Shown here: positions 45,091-55,098 of the stretch, in pieces
How positions within the stretch are numbered: position 1 is the stretch's first letter
Layout: each line of letters opens with the position of its first letter
DNA from: Balneolaceae bacterium
GTDB lineage: Bacteria; Bacteroidota; Rhodothermia; Balneolales; Balneolaceae
NCBI GenBank assembly: GCA_017640665.1
Contig: JAEPQE010000002.1
Coordinates: 124,001 to 188,000, forward strand
DNA: 64,000 nucleotides
Direction: 5' to 3'
The notes under the pieces: generated by a model
Seen by the model: only the letters and a program-made list of their open reading frames with translations
The model's database searches: none
Told to the model about the DNA's origin: nothing
Program-made: the position numbers and the translations under genes

Positions 45091-48081
45091 ATGTTTTCAG
45101 ATCATAAAACGACGAATAAATATTTAGCCCTTTTTACGTTTCTAGTTTCTCTTATTATTTACACGCTCACATTAGCGCCAACCGCTAGTTTTTGGGATGC
45201 AGGCGAGTTCATCGCTGTGGCGCATGGCCTTCAGGTAAATCACCCCCCTGGAGCACCTTTATATTCCATTATTGGACGCCTGGCCTCTATGTTTATGCCA
45301 ACTGAGTATGTAGCAGTGAGCATCAACTTTATAAGTGCTCTGTCTTCCGCATTCACAGTCATGTTCCTTTACCTTATTACTATCCGATTGGTTAGAGAAT
45401 TTCGAGGTGACCCGAATGAGATGTCTTTAGTGGACAAAATCGGAATGTATGGAGGAGCTTTAGTGGGCTCACTGACCTTTGCTGTTACTGATACATTTTG
45501 GTTTAACGCGGTTGAAGCCGAGGTTTATGCTATGTCAATGTTCTTTACCGCGATTGTAGTTTGGCTCGCACTAAAATGGTCTGAGAATCATGATAAAGAG
45601 TACAACGAACGCTGGCTGGTATTAATCGCCTATATGTTTGGTTTAGCCATTGGAGTTCACTTATTGAATCTTCTGGCCTTGTTCTTTGTGGCGTTGATCG
45701 TGTACTTCAAAAAGAAAGATTTCACATTGGTCTCATTCTCTATAATGGGAGCCGCCGCTGTTGCTTCGTTTCTTGTGGTCTATCCTTTTACTATTCAAAC
45801 ACTACCGGATTGGGCTGATAAAATAGGTGACGTTACGTATGGACTAATCGGCCCTTTAACCTTCGTTCTTATCATTTTACTTTCCCTCGCGTGGGGAATC
45901 TATTATACCCAGAAGAATAAATATCGATTAGCAAATATCTGTCTGATCAGTTATGCAATGATTATGATTGGGTATTCTTCCTATTCTGTGATTATGATAC
46001 GTTCGATTGCCGATCCTCCGGTAGATGAAAACGACCCGGAAACTGTAGAAGCTTTCGTGAAATACCTTAAACGAGAGCAATATGGAGATACCCCAATCTT
46101 CCAGGGTCGTAATTTCGATAATGCTACAGGCAGAATAAATCCGGATGCCGATGCTTATTTCCCACGCAGACATTCGCAGGATCCAAGAGATTTACAATTC
46201 TATGCTCGCTATGATAGCGATTGGGGTTTCTTCTGGGATTATCAAATCAACCACATGTATGTCCGGTATTTTAACTGGAACTTTATAGGTCGTGAAGCGG
46301 ACATCCAGGATACCGGTTGGCGTTCTGGATTTGAGGAGGCTAAGTACCCCAACAATAGAGCTAATAACGCCTATTTCTTCATTCCATTCCTCTTAGGAGT
46401 ATTTGGATTAATCTTCCACTTTACTTCCGACTGGAGGCGGGCTTTTGCAGTTCTAACGCTGTTCATTGTAACAGGGTTAGCTATTATCATATTCCTGAAT
46501 CAGGATCCCTATCAACCCAGGGAGCGTGATTACGCGTATGTAGGTTCGTTCTTTGCCTTCTCGATTTGGGTTGGACTTGGGGTTACAGGCATCATAGAAT
46601 TACTAAAAGGATATTTAAAAGATAATGCTGCAGTAAGTTATGCAGTGGTTGGGCTCTGCCTTATCGGTTCGCCGGTTATGATGGGATCTCAAAACTGGGA
46701 TGATCACGACCGGAGTGATCGTTATGTAGCTCCTGATTATGCCAAAAATCTGTTGAATTCTCTGGCACCTAATGCTATCGTCTTTACCAATGGAGATAAT
46801 GATACCTTCCCTCTTTGGTACGCTCAGGAAGTTGAAGGTATAAGAACCGATGTTCGTATTGTTTGTTTGAGCCTTTTAAATACAGACTGGTACATCAAAC
46901 AATTAAAAAATCAATGGTCACATGAATCTGCGCCACTTCCTATAAAGCTTACTGATGAAGATGTAGATCGGATAACTGCACGTATTGATCGCTGGCAACC
47001 GAGAAACATCAATATTCCGGTTGATAAAGAATTGCTTAAGCAAGCATTCTCTGAGGACGCTCAATACAAAGAAGCTATTGGAGTAACTCCGGACACCTCC
47101 CTTCAGATTTTATATACCGGAACCGATTTTGAAATCCCGGTAGACTCGTTGGATAATGAAGTCTCCTGGAGAGTAAATGGCCGAGTATTTGGACAAGACG
47201 CTCAAGGGAACAGCGTAAACTATATGCAGGTTCAGGATTTGATGATCCTGGAAATTCTGCAATCCAATGACTGGTTGCGACCTGTTTATTTCGCGAATAC
47301 AGTTTCTCAGCAAAGTATGCTTGGTCTTGATGATAACGACTATCTACGCGCTGAAGGTAAAGCCTATCGTGTAGTACCAAAGAAGACTCCTTCCCGATAT
47401 ACTGGTTGGATCGAACCCGAAATCCATTCACGTAGAATTCGTGACTTTAGCTTTACAGAATGGAATAATCCGGATGCTTATTTCGATGAAAACATTCGTC
47501 GAATGCTTGGCAATTATCGATATAGCTTCCTTCAATTGGCGGAAACCTTTGAAGGGCAGAATCAACCTGACAGCGCTGCTCATTACTTAAGAATGGCTGA
47601 GGAAAAAATTCCATTCCGACCTGATGAGGAGAATTATAATCTACAGGCCCTTTTTGCAGCGAAATACATCAGCCTGGATGATTCCATTTCCGGTGGCAGA
47701 CTTGCGATGGATATCAAAGATGGAATTTTAACCGAGTTTACTAATACATATGACAGTTTTATTTCCACTCAGGCTCAGGCTGAAGAAATGCGTTTAGAAT
47801 TTGAAGCGGCTCGCCGAAGCGGTGATGTTACTAAACAACGTAGTTTGAGACCTCAGATTAATTCTGTTTATGAACGAACTCAGAATTTAGGTGATAACCT
47901 AATGCGTATCAGACAGTATCTTTCAATTACAGTGTATGCGTTATTTAAATCAAGTAATGATGCCGAAGCTGAACGAATAGTTTCTGAGATTAATCCTTTG
48001 TTTGAAGGGACACCCTTCCCTCAACTACCAACAAATGAAGCAGAGAGTCTGATCGAAATGCAGAGGTACGGCCTTGATTAA
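45091..48081 (+). CDS. DUF2723 (TMEM260-like) polytopic membrane protein
   Basis: The 996-residue protein opens with a DUF2723 membrane domain: PTASFWDAGEFIAVAHGLQ and NHPPGAPLYSIIGR, then about 10-12 helices to about residue 540. A soluble, mostly helical C-terminal region follows (about 560-996), with TPR-like helices near residue 830. The human homologue TMEM260 is an O-mannosyltransferase of the GT-C type, so a glycosyl transfer role is possible here; bacterial members are not characterised. The length is usual for Bacteroidota. It is divergent from the NSS gene, with a TTTG (44977-44980) and TATTTTG (44997-45003) 16 bases apart upstream. Confidence 0.85.
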   Translation: MFSDHKTTNKYLALFTFLVSLIIYTLTLAPTASFWDAGEFIAVAHGLQVNHPPGAPLYSIIGRLASMFMPTEYVAVSINFISALSSAFTVMFLYLITIRLVREFRGDPNEMSLVDKIGMYGGALVGSLTFAVTDTFWFNAVEAEVYAMSMFFTAIVVWLALKWSENHDKEYNERWLVLIAYMFGLAIGVHLLNLLALFFVALIVYFKKKDFTLVSFSIMGAAAVASFLVVYPFTIQTLPDWADKIGDVTYGLIGPLTFVLIILLSLAWGIYYTQKNKYRLANICLISYAMIMIGYSSYSVIMIRSIADPPVDENDPETVEAFVKYLKREQYGDTPIFQGRNFDNATGRINPDADAYFPRRHSQDPRDLQFYARYDSDWGFFWDYQINHMYVRYFNWNFIGREADIQDTGWRSGFEEAKYPNNRANNAYFFIPFLLGVFGLIFHFTSDWRRAFAVLTLFIVTGLAIIIFLNQDPYQPRERDYAYVGSFFAFSIWVGLGVTGIIELLKGYLKDNAAVSYAVVGLCLIGSPVMMGSQNWDDHDRSDRYVAPDYAKNLLNSLAPNAIVFTNGDNDTFPLWYAQEVEGIRTDVRIVCLSLLNTDWYIKQLKNQWSHESAPLPIKLTDEDVDRITARIDRWQPRNINIPVDKELLKQAFSEDAQYKEAIGVTPDTSLQILYTGTDFEIPVDSLDNEVSWRVNGRVFGQDAQGNSVNYMQVQDLMILEILQSNDWLRPVYFANTVSQQSMLGLDDNDYLRAEGKAYRVVPKKTPSRYTGWIEPEIHSRRIRDFSFTEWNNPDAYFDENIRRMLGNYRYSFLQLAETFEGQNQPDSAAHYLRMAEEKIPFRPDEENYNLQALFAAKYISLDDSISGGRLAMDIKDGILTEFTNTYDSFISTQAQAEEMRLEFEAARRSGDVTKQRSLRPQINSVYERTQNLGDNLMRIRQYLSITVYALFKSSNDAEAERIVSEINPLFEGTPFPQLPTNEAESLIEMQRYGLD

Positions 48082-48134
48082 GCTTGTTTTTAGTTAACCT
48101 GCTGTGTTGTATATTCACAGCAAAGATTTTTGAT

Positions 48135-48581
48135 ATGATACATCAGTTCACAAAAGAGAATATTGATACCATCGGAAAAGTGCTCGGATCAACTCCAAAG
48201 CCACTTGGCGATGATGTTTTTAGAATAGAAGTTAAAAACGAAGAAGAAAATCGTCATCTGGCGCTTGAAATCCATTTGGGATTAGACGTAAATGACGAGC
48301 AAATGAATATGGTTTCAGTGTATTCATATAATACTTTTCTTCAACTGCATAACTGCACAGCTTTTGTTGCAAGTGACATCCTTCAGCAGGTTACTTTCTT
48401 CGGGAAATCCGGCACTAAAACCTCAGGATTAATCGTGGAACAAACCGCAGGTTGTAGTTTGTATGCGAATGTAGACGAAGCTATTATCTCCGGCGATTTT
48501 ACCGCGCTTCCTGAAGATTTGATGATGTGCGGAATTGCCCTTTCCCTTACTGAATCTATGGACGACGATTTCAGCTTTTAA
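48135..48581 (+). CDS. small cytoplasmic protein of unknown function
   Basis: From ATG 48135 the product is 148 residues. The frame extends 17 codons further to a non-ATG start just after the DUF2723 stop, but that stretch reads like upstream sequence and I prefer the ATG. The protein is acidic at the C-terminus and has no membrane helix or motif I recognise. Cysteines lie in HNCTAF, AGCSLY and MMCGIA. It precedes ybeY by a few bases and may share its transcript. No function is proposed. Confidence 0.6.
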   Translation: MIHQFTKENIDTIGKVLGSTPKPLGDDVFRIEVKNEEENRHLALEIHLGLDVNDEQMNMVSVYSYNTFLQLHNCTAFVASDILQQVTFFGKSGTKTSGLIVEQTAGCSLYANVDEAIISGDFTALPEDLMMCGIALSLTESMDDDFSF

Positions 48582-48587
48582 GCTGTG

Positions 48588-49034
48588 ATGGAAACTCCGG
48601 ATCATCCCCTTCAACTATTTAATACAAGCGGCTTAGAACTCCCTTTTAAGGAATCTGAAGCCGCTTTTTTATTGGATGTTATTCGCGAACATCAATCCTG
48701 TAATTATTCTTTTGTTGAAGTGGTTTTTGTGGACGAAAAAGAAATTGTTCGTATTAATAAAGAATTTTTAGGACGTGATTACGTCACTGATATTATTTCT
48801 TTTCGATATGATGAGGATACCACCAATATGGAAATCGAAGGAACGCTTTATTGCTGCACTTCGCGGATACAGGAACAGGCTAAAGAATACTGTGATTCAG
48901 AGAAACAGGAATTTCTTCGCATAATTGTACATGGCTTGATCCATTTGATTGGATATGACGATCAAACCCCGGAAGAGAAAGCTGAGATGACCCGGTTAGA
49001 GAACCACTACCTGAAGATGCACCTTGATTCATAA
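48588..49034 (+). CDS. ybeY: rRNA maturation endoribonuclease YbeY
   Basis: YbeY takes part in 16S rRNA maturation and ribosome quality control. The 148-residue product has the core VTDIISFRYDED and the metal site HGLIHLIGYDDQTPEEKAEM. The canonical motif has three zinc histidines (H-x3-H-x4-5-D-H). Here the third reads D, a variant I also recall from Bacteroidota relatives. ATG 48588 follows a GTG at 48585; either could be used. The gene lies just after the 148-residue unknown gene. Confidence 0.9.
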   Translation: METPDHPLQLFNTSGLELPFKESEAAFLLDVIREHQSCNYSFVEVVFVDEKEIVRINKEFLGRDYVTDIISFRYDEDTTNMEIEGTLYCCTSRIQEQAKEYCDSEKQEFLRIIVHGLIHLIGYDDQTPEEKAEMTRLENHYLKMHLDS

Positions 49035-49155
49035 TATTCAGATCACAGAAAATCTTCTTTCTGCTATTCTGAGTTAAACAAACGGAATAACCAATGAAAT
49101 TGAACTTTTTTTCTATCCTCTAAACTTTAATATTGAGATAACGTATTTGCGGACT

Positions 49156-50292
49156 ATGAAGGAAATTGAAGAAAAGAACATCATCACAGAAAACAGCAAA
49201 CGCTACGCTTCTCAGCTTTGGGGGTTGATTACCACTCAGATTGAGAAACAGACCGCAGACTTACAACCCACAAATACTCGTCCTGCCCCACCAAGAAGTG
49301 AAGCGAAGTATAAATGGCTGATTAACTTGCTCTTCATTTTTCCACTATTTCTTCTAATCGGTTTTACTTTATCTTTTTTTTGGGATTTTAACGGACTATC
49401 TGCCTCTGTTTTGGGATTAACCATCAGTTTCGAAGGGTTGCTCAGAATTCTTAGTATAAGCGGAATGATTGGATTCCTGACCAATTGGTTGGCTATAAAA
49501 ATGCTTTTCCGCCCAACTAAGAAAAGACCTATACTCGGCCAGGGGCTTATTCCCGCTCAAAAAGAACGAATTGCATACAGACTTGCTGTAGCCGTTTCTG
49601 AAGATTTAATTAATCCCGAAATTATTAAAAAGAAAATCCATGAATCTCAAGCCATTACGAAATACAGGGAAAAAGCTACCGATTATATCAAGGCGATTAT
49701 TGATGATCCGGAGTTTAGATTAGAGCTAAAAAAACTCGTAGTAAGTTATGTTGATGAAATGGTCGCAGACCCGGAGATCCGTGGAACACTTGCAAAAACT
49801 GTGATAGAACAGATTGAAGGTGCTATTGAGCAAAACTCTTTCGAGCGTGTTGCGCTAAAAGCCTATAGTTTTCTAAAAGGTCAGGAAATGCAGGATTTAG
49901 TAGAAGAAGCGTTAAACAAAGTTCCCGGAGGTGTCGAAAAAGGATTGGATAAAATGGATACCTTTCTTGATGATTTGCCCAATCGCATTGATAAACATAG
50001 TAGCACTATTGAGGATATAGTTACTTCTCTGCTATATAAACTCATTAATCAATTAGATGTCCATTCTCTGGTTGAAGATAATCTCAGACAATATGATGAA
50101 AAACGATTAGAGATAATGATTAAGAATGCCAGTAATGATCAATTACGATATATCCAGTATTTAGGTGCGGTTTTAGGAACCCTGGGAGGGTTTGTTATCT
50201 GGCAGCCTCTGGCCAGTTTAGCGGTATTGGGTTTCATTATCCTGATAACTCTTGGATTAGACTCCCTTTTAGTGAAAATGAAAACATCTTAG
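49156..50292 (+). CDS. DUF445 membrane protein
   Basis: From ATG 49156 the product is 378 residues. The family core is visible: GMIGFLTNWLAIKMLFRPTKK and GLIPAQKERIAYRLAVAVSEDLI. Two N-terminal helices (about residues 50-120) and one or two C-terminal helices anchor it, and a long helical coil lies between them. DUF445 proteins are abundant in envelopes of many bacteria, but their role is not known. The frame also opens at TTG 49147; the ATG is preferred. It is followed by the subtilase lipoprotein gene 52 bases later. Confidence 0.82.
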   Translation: MKEIEEKNIITENSKRYASQLWGLITTQIEKQTADLQPTNTRPAPPRSEAKYKWLINLLFIFPLFLLIGFTLSFFWDFNGLSASVLGLTISFEGLLRILSISGMIGFLTNWLAIKMLFRPTKKRPILGQGLIPAQKERIAYRLAVAVSEDLINPEIIKKKIHESQAITKYREKATDYIKAIIDDPEFRLELKKLVVSYVDEMVADPEIRGTLAKTVIEQIEGAIEQNSFERVALKAYSFLKGQEMQDLVEEALNKVPGGVEKGLDKMDTFLDDLPNRIDKHSSTIEDIVTSLLYKLINQLDVHSLVEDNLRQYDEKRLEIMIKNASNDQLRYIQYLGAVLGTLGGFVIWQPLASLAVLGFIILITLGLDSLLVKMKTS

Positions 50293-50344
50293 TTTTTATT
50301 CGTTATTTTGCTTCTTGTTAAGTTTTAATTAATTCTTTGAGGCA

Positions 50345-51985
50345 ATGACTATTCGTCTGAAACTAACTTCTCTACTCTTCATTCTTATTTTATTAGGATG
50401 TTCTTCTTCGAAAGAACTTTCTTCAGGAGTTGAGACCAATATTGAAACCTCTTCTCTTCCTGAAGATCTCACAGCAACCAAAGACTGGCATCTAACTACT
50501 CCTGAGTTTGATCCCTATATTGGAACCGGAGTTGAAATGGCTTACAAGGAATTACTAGCCAATAAAGACCCAAAGCAAGAAGTCATCGTAGCAATCATTG
50601 ATTCCGGTACAGATATCGAACATGAAGATCTTAAAGATAATGTTTGGGTAAATGAAGATGAAATAGCCGGAAATGGAATTGATGATGATGGGAATGGCTA
50701 TATCGATGACATGCATGGGTGGAACTTTATTGGGGGACCTGATGGAACTCATGTAAGAGATGATACCTACGAATTAACACGGATTTATGCCTCATTAAGA
50801 GATGATTATCTCGGACTAAAAAGAGAAGAAATTCCCGAAGATCAATTAGAAGACTATGACTACTTCCAGGAAATAAAGACGGAGTTTGAGGCGAAAAAAG
50901 ATGAAAACGATCAAATCCTGACCAACATCAAAAATATTAATCAGGCGATATTCGGGGCCAAGCAAATACTAGGGGTTACCAGCTTAGATTCTCTCACAGC
51001 AGAGCAAAAAAAACCTAGGCCTACCGATGGTCCTTATCTTCAGCAAGCTAAAGCACTCGTTCAATTTCTGGATGAAAATGAATTAACAGAAACAGATATT
51101 GAGGAAGCTCTGGAGCAATTCCAAAGTTTGTCCGATTACGGGTTAAACCCTGATTTTAACCCAAGACCTATAGTTGGAGATGACTATACTGATTTAACTT
51201 ATCGCTTTTATGGTAATAATGATGTTAAAGCCATTCGAAATGATCACGGAACTCATGTAGCAGGAATTGTTGGAGCTGTTCGCAATAATGATCTAGGAAT
51301 TGATGGAATTGTAAATGTGAAGCTTATGATTCTCAGGACTACTCCAAACGGCGATGAGAGAGATAAAGACGTTGCTAATGCAATCCGCTACGCCGCTGCA
51401 AATGGTGCTAAAGTGATGAACATGAGCTTTGGGAAAGGATACTCGCCGGAAAAAGAATATGTTGATGCAGCAGTTAAATTCGCAGATAGCCTCGGAGTTT
51501 TGTTAGTGAGCGGAGCAGGAAATGATGCCACTAATGTGGACAGTACTGAATCTTTTCCGAATAAATACTACAAATCAGGTGGTAAGGCAGAAGGTTTCTT
51601 AACAGTAGGAGCTTCCTCATGGAAAGAAGGTGAAGAACTAACTGCTACATTTAGTAATTACGGAAAAGAGAACGTTGATATCTTTGCACCAGGTGTAGAG
51701 GTCTACTCTACCTATCCAGATAATGAATATAAAGCCGAAGATGGAACAAGCATGGCTTCCCCTGTAGTAGCTGGAGTAGCAGCTTTAATTATAGCGTACT
51801 ATCCTGAGCTAACAGCTGTTCAGGTAAAAAATATTTTGATGGAAACATCCACAAAACCAAACATAATGGTTAATCGCCCCGGATCTGAATCTCTGGTCCC
51901 TTTTTCATCTTTGTCTGTTTCCGGCGGAATAGTAAATGCTTATGAAGCTCTGAAACGGGCAGAAGAAATCGTAAATGGTCAATAA
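50345..51985 (+). CDS. S8 subtilisin-like serine protease lipoprotein
   Basis: The 546-residue protein has a lipoprotein signal ending at C19 and a catalytic triad of D86 (IIDSGTDIEHEDL), H301 (NDHGTHVAG) and S469 (GTSMASPVVAG), with the oxyanion asparagine in GAGNDA. The gap between D86 and H301 is about 215 residues against about 35-40 in classical subtilisins. The insert is charged and partly helical, so it may shape the active-site cleft. It is probably anchored to the outer or inner membrane and cleaves envelope or external proteins. It is followed by the CrtI-like gene with a 2-base gap. Confidence 0.92.
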   Translation: MTIRLKLTSLLFILILLGCSSSKELSSGVETNIETSSLPEDLTATKDWHLTTPEFDPYIGTGVEMAYKELLANKDPKQEVIVAIIDSGTDIEHEDLKDNVWVNEDEIAGNGIDDDGNGYIDDMHGWNFIGGPDGTHVRDDTYELTRIYASLRDDYLGLKREEIPEDQLEDYDYFQEIKTEFEAKKDENDQILTNIKNINQAIFGAKQILGVTSLDSLTAEQKKPRPTDGPYLQQAKALVQFLDENELTETDIEEALEQFQSLSDYGLNPDFNPRPIVGDDYTDLTYRFYGNNDVKAIRNDHGTHVAGIVGAVRNNDLGIDGIVNVKLMILRTTPNGDERDKDVANAIRYAAANGAKVMNMSFGKGYSPEKEYVDAAVKFADSLGVLLVSGAGNDATNVDSTESFPNKYYKSGGKAEGFLTVGASSWKEGEELTATFSNYGKENVDIFAPGVEVYSTYPDNEYKAEDGTSMASPVVAGVAALIIAYYPELTAVQVKNILMETSTKPNIMVNRPGSESLVPFSSLSVSGGIVNAYEALKRAEEIVNGQ

Positions 51986-51987
51986 CT

Positions 51988-53433
51988 TTGTCTGAAGTCA
52001 TAAACCCGGAATATGATGCGGTAATTGTAGGCTCTGGCCCGAACGGCCTTGCTGCTGCAGTTTTGTTAGCTCAAAACGGGCTTTCTATAAAGGTGATTGA
52101 AGCCGAAGAAACCATTGGTGGTGGAACAAGAACCAAAGAACTTACTGAACCGGGCTTTTTTCATGATGTCTGCTCAGCCGTACACCCTACGGGACTCGGT
52201 TCTCCATTCTTCCGAACCCTGCCATTGCATAAACATGGTCTGGAATGGATTCACCCCAAATACCCAGTAGCTCATCCACTGGAGAATGGAGATGCAATGA
52301 TTGTTTCCAAATCCTTGGAAGAAACACTGGTACGAATGGGAAGAGATGGTAAAAACTACCGTAACCTGGTTAAGAGTTTTGTGGATGGTTGGGACTATCT
52401 TTCTCATGATTTTTTAGGACCGATCCGAATCCCTAATAACCCGCTTTCACTTGCCCGTTTTGGCTGGTTTGGAATACTCTCAGCCAAGCTTCTTGCCAAT
52501 TCGATGTTTGATACCGAGAAGGTAAAAGCGTACTTCGCAGGATTGGCAGCACACAGTATTGTGCCTTTAGAGAAATCATTTACAGGTTCATTCGGGCTTG
52601 TTTTCGCAACTACTGTTCACGCTGTAGGCTGGCCTGTAGCAAAAGGTGGCTCCAATAATATCTCTAATGCCCTGGCTCAATATTTTAAATCTCTGGGTGG
52701 TGAAATAGAAACCGGAAACCAGATTTCAAGAACTTCAGAGCTTCCTTCAGCAAAAACAGTTTTATTTGATTTAACTCCTCACCAAATTGTTCGGATAGCA
52801 GAAAAAGAATTACCGGATTCATTCAGGAAAAAATTTCTAAAGTTCAAATATGGCCCTGGGGTTTTCAAGATGGATTTCGCTCTTTCTGAACCTGTACCCT
52901 GGTCAAACCCGGATTGTGCCGGAGCTGGAACACTTCATCTTGGAGGTTCTTTTGAAGAAATCGCTTATTCCGAGAGAGAAACCTGGAAAGGTAATCACCC
53001 CGAAAAACCTTATGTACTTCTCTCCCAACCCAGCTTATTTGATGACACACGAGCTCCGGAAGGTAAACACACCCTTTGGGCTTACTGCCATGTTCCAAAT
53101 GGCTCTGATAAAGATTGTTCGGAAGAAATCATCAATCAGATTGAACGATATGCACCCGGATTCAGAGATACGATTATCTCAACCCATACCATGAATGCTA
53201 CTGAGTTTGAATCCTATAATGAAAATTATATCGGCGGAGATATTAATGGAGGCGCTCAAACAATTAAGCAATTACTAGGAAGGCCAGTACCCCAATGGGA
53301 TCCTTATAAACTTCCAGCTAAAGGAATGTACATTTGCTCATCTTCCACTCCTCCCGGAGGTGGTGTACACGGCATGAGTGGGTATCACGCAGCAAAGTCT
53401 GCACTTAAGAATGAGTTTGGAATTAAAGTATAG
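51988..53433 (+). CDS. phytoene-desaturase-like FAD-dependent oxidoreductase
   Basis: The 481-residue protein has the Rossmann FAD motif GSGPNGLAAAVLLA near residue 15, ending in a glycine-rich pair (EETIGGGTRTK), and a C-terminal FAD site (SSSTPPGGGVHGMSGY). It is of the CrtI/NAD(P)-binding amine-oxidase type, which includes phytoene dehydrogenases and retinol saturases. No crtB or crtE gene is adjacent, so the substrate is open. The start is TTG at 51988, three bases after the subtilase stop. No ATG lies between it and the FAD motif. Confidence 0.85.
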   Translation: MSEVINPEYDAVIVGSGPNGLAAAVLLAQNGLSIKVIEAEETIGGGTRTKELTEPGFFHDVCSAVHPTGLGSPFFRTLPLHKHGLEWIHPKYPVAHPLENGDAMIVSKSLEETLVRMGRDGKNYRNLVKSFVDGWDYLSHDFLGPIRIPNNPLSLARFGWFGILSAKLLANSMFDTEKVKAYFAGLAAHSIVPLEKSFTGSFGLVFATTVHAVGWPVAKGGSNNISNALAQYFKSLGGEIETGNQISRTSELPSAKTVLFDLTPHQIVRIAEKELPDSFRKKFLKFKYGPGVFKMDFALSEPVPWSNPDCAGAGTLHLGGSFEEIAYSERETWKGNHPEKPYVLLSQPSLFDDTRAPEGKHTLWAYCHVPNGSDKDCSEEIINQIERYAPGFRDTIISTHTMNATEFESYNENYIGGDINGGAQTIKQLLGRPVPQWDPYKLPAKGMYICSSSTPPGGGVHGMSGYHAAKSALKNEFGIKV

Positions 53434-53454
53434 TTGTGAGGAATTACATGACAT

Positions 53455-53784
53455 CTACAATTCCGAGTTCCCTGGATCCAGCTTTCTCAACGTCTCCCAG
53501 CCATACATTCCGGCATTATGCCCATCAACCCAGGTAATCTGAATAGCATGATTTCCAATTTGTTTGATGTTAGTGATATTCATCAACGGAGGGTTTTCAA
53601 TATGAAAAGCTTCAGGTTCAAAGGTATTCATCCTGTCGTGACCTCCCCTGCAGGCTACGCATGGACAGTTTTTGCGAAGTCCAAATAGCGGAAATATAGA
53701 TGAATGTCCATCTTCCCAGGAAATCTCCAATACTTGATCTTCATTGCTAACTTCTATTCCTGTCGGGGTGGTTGATGGTTCCAT
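53455..53784 (-). CDS. DUF971 protein
   Basis: The 109-residue soluble protein has the DUF971 core: GIEVSNEDQVLEISWEDG, FPLFGLRKNCPCVACRGGHD and ITWVDGHNAGMYGWETLR. The CPCVAC motif could bind an iron-sulfur cluster or metal. Family members occur next to iron-sulfur and NifU-type genes in other bacteria, but not here. It faces the CrtI-like gene with a 22-base gap, and a 41-base gap separates it from the divergent membrane gene upstream. Confidence 0.9.
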   Translation of the reverse strand: MEPSTTPTGIEVSNEDQVLEISWEDGHSSIFPLFGLRKNCPCVACRGGHDRMNTFEPEAFHIENPPLMNITNIKQIGNHAIQITWVDGHNAGMYGWETLRKLDPGNSEL

Positions 53785-53824
53785 GAATTTTTACCTTTGG
53801 TTATTCAACAATTAAAATTAAGAA

Positions 53825-54505
53825 ATGCTCTGGATATATATTTCCAATATTGTAATAGCAGGAGTAAGCCTTTGGCTTGGGTACCGCAGATTGTTCTTTC
53901 TATATCAGATATCACTTAGAAAATTACTATGGTCTGTATTGATTGCTTTATCACTTTATTCTTTGCTTCTTCTTCTTTTTAAGATTGAAGTGTTAACTGA
54001 GGCTTTCGCAGGAGCCGTTATCGCAAACGTATACGCTTCTGTATTTGGATTTTTTGCCGGGTCATCCATCAATCAATATAAAACCAGAGTTGATTCTGGT
54101 AGTGTACTTTATTGCCATCGAACGTTCATTTCGGAATATATTCCCGTAATCGTTGCCATAATTTTAATCTTGCTTGGAGTCCATCGATCTGCAATCTTCT
54201 CAGATCTGGCTATTACTCCAATTCGGGTTAGTTCGGGACTTTCACTGTTGGGAATTGGTGTTTGGGGGATCACACTTCGATTAGTACCTGAATTTCGTGC
54301 TAAAGGAATCGTTCTTTTAGATTCCGTAATAAAGTGGGATGATTTACTCAGTTATGAATGGTATACCGTAGAAATTCTTGAGGTTGAATATACTCAGGAT
54401 GAAGCGATCCGAAGTTTTAAAACACTCATTTCTCCCAACGATCAACTTGAAATAGAGCGCTTACTTTCCAAAAAAATGAGAGAGAAGCTTGAGAAAGACA
54501 ATTAA
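53825..54505 (+). CDS. membrane protein of unknown function
   Basis: The 226-residue protein has four or five membrane helices in the first 160 residues and a C-terminal soluble part: FRAKGIVLLDSVIKWDDLLSYEWYTVEILEV, given here as residues about 156-187 in two strands around a turn. This tail resembles the DUF5673-type module of small bacterial membrane proteins, but I am not sure. It ends with a basic/acidic coil. The function is unknown. A 14-base inverted repeat lies just after it. Confidence 0.6.
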   Translation: MLWIYISNIVIAGVSLWLGYRRLFFLYQISLRKLLWSVLIALSLYSLLLLLFKIEVLTEAFAGAVIANVYASVFGFFAGSSINQYKTRVDSGSVLYCHRTFISEYIPVIVAIILILLGVHRSAIFSDLAITPIRVSSGLSLLGIGVWGITLRLVPEFRAKGIVLLDSVIKWDDLLSYEWYTVEILEVEYTQDEAIRSFKTLISPNDQLEIERLLSKKMREKLEKDN

Positions 54506-54506
54506 G

Positions 54507-54569
54507 AATTAAAAATGATTCAATTAAGAATTCTTACATTGCAAATTGAACATTTAATCATTTTTAATT
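54507..54569. repeat. 14-base inverted repeat between the membrane gene and yajQ
   Basis: AATTAAAAATGATT (54507-54520) pairs perfectly with AATCATTTTTAATT (54556-54569). The inner part holds a small palindrome AAGAATTCTT. The spacing of 35 bases is long. As it lies between two same-strand genes, it may be a weak terminator or a repeat end. It overlaps the likely leader of yajQ. Confidence 0.4.
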
Positions 54570-54574
54570 GAACT

Positions 54575-55063
54575 ATGGCCTCTTTTGATATTGTAAATGA
54601 AATCAACGCACAGGAAGTTGATAATGCAGTAAATAATACTCTTAAAGAAATTAACACACGATACGATTTCCGGGGGCTTCATACCGAAGTAACCTATCAC
54701 AAAAATGAAAACCGCATTCACCTTGTAGCCGCGGAAAGCATGAAAATGAAAGCAATCAAGGAAATGCTTATCAAAAACTTTGTGAAGCGGGGAATCGACT
54801 CAAAGGTACTGGAGTTTGGAGATGAGGAAGGTACTTCTCAAGGGCATCTGAAAATGGATGTAGCCCTGAAGGAAGGAATTGATAGAGAAACTGCTAAGAA
54901 GATTGTGAAAGAAATCAAAACCATGAAAATGAAAGTTCAGCCTCAGATTCAGGATAACCAGGTTCGTGTTACCGGTAAAAAGATTGACGATCTTCAGGCG
55001 GCCATCAAGGAATTGAAGTCAAAGGACATGGGAATTCCGCTTCAATTTGTTAATTTCAAATAG
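54575..55063 (+). CDS. yajQ: YajQ-family nucleotide-binding protein
   Basis: The 162-residue protein matches YajQ along its length: MASFDIVNEINAQEVDNAVNN, then TRYDFRG and IPLQFVNFK at the end. Some YajQ proteins bind c-di-GMP in Xanthomonas and Pseudomonas and affect virulence or phage expression. Here it is the second potential c-di-GMP-linked gene in the window, the first being the HD-GYP protein of the Pel-like operon. A functional link between them is speculation. Confidence 0.94.
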   Translation: MASFDIVNEINAQEVDNAVNNTLKEINTRYDFRGLHTEVTYHKNENRIHLVAAESMKMKAIKEMLIKNFVKRGIDSKVLEFGDEEGTSQGHLKMDVALKEGIDRETAKKIVKEIKTMKMKVQPQIQDNQVRVTGKKIDDLQAAIKELKSKDMGIPLQFVNFK

Positions 55064-55098
55064 TGGGTAATTAATAATCATTTAATCCTGTTCAAATT

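Noticed and set aside
53440-53464. Inverted repeat GGAATT/AATTCC between the CrtI-like and DUF971 genes as a terminator
   Set aside because: A 6-base stem with a 12-base-plus loop and no T-run is too weak.
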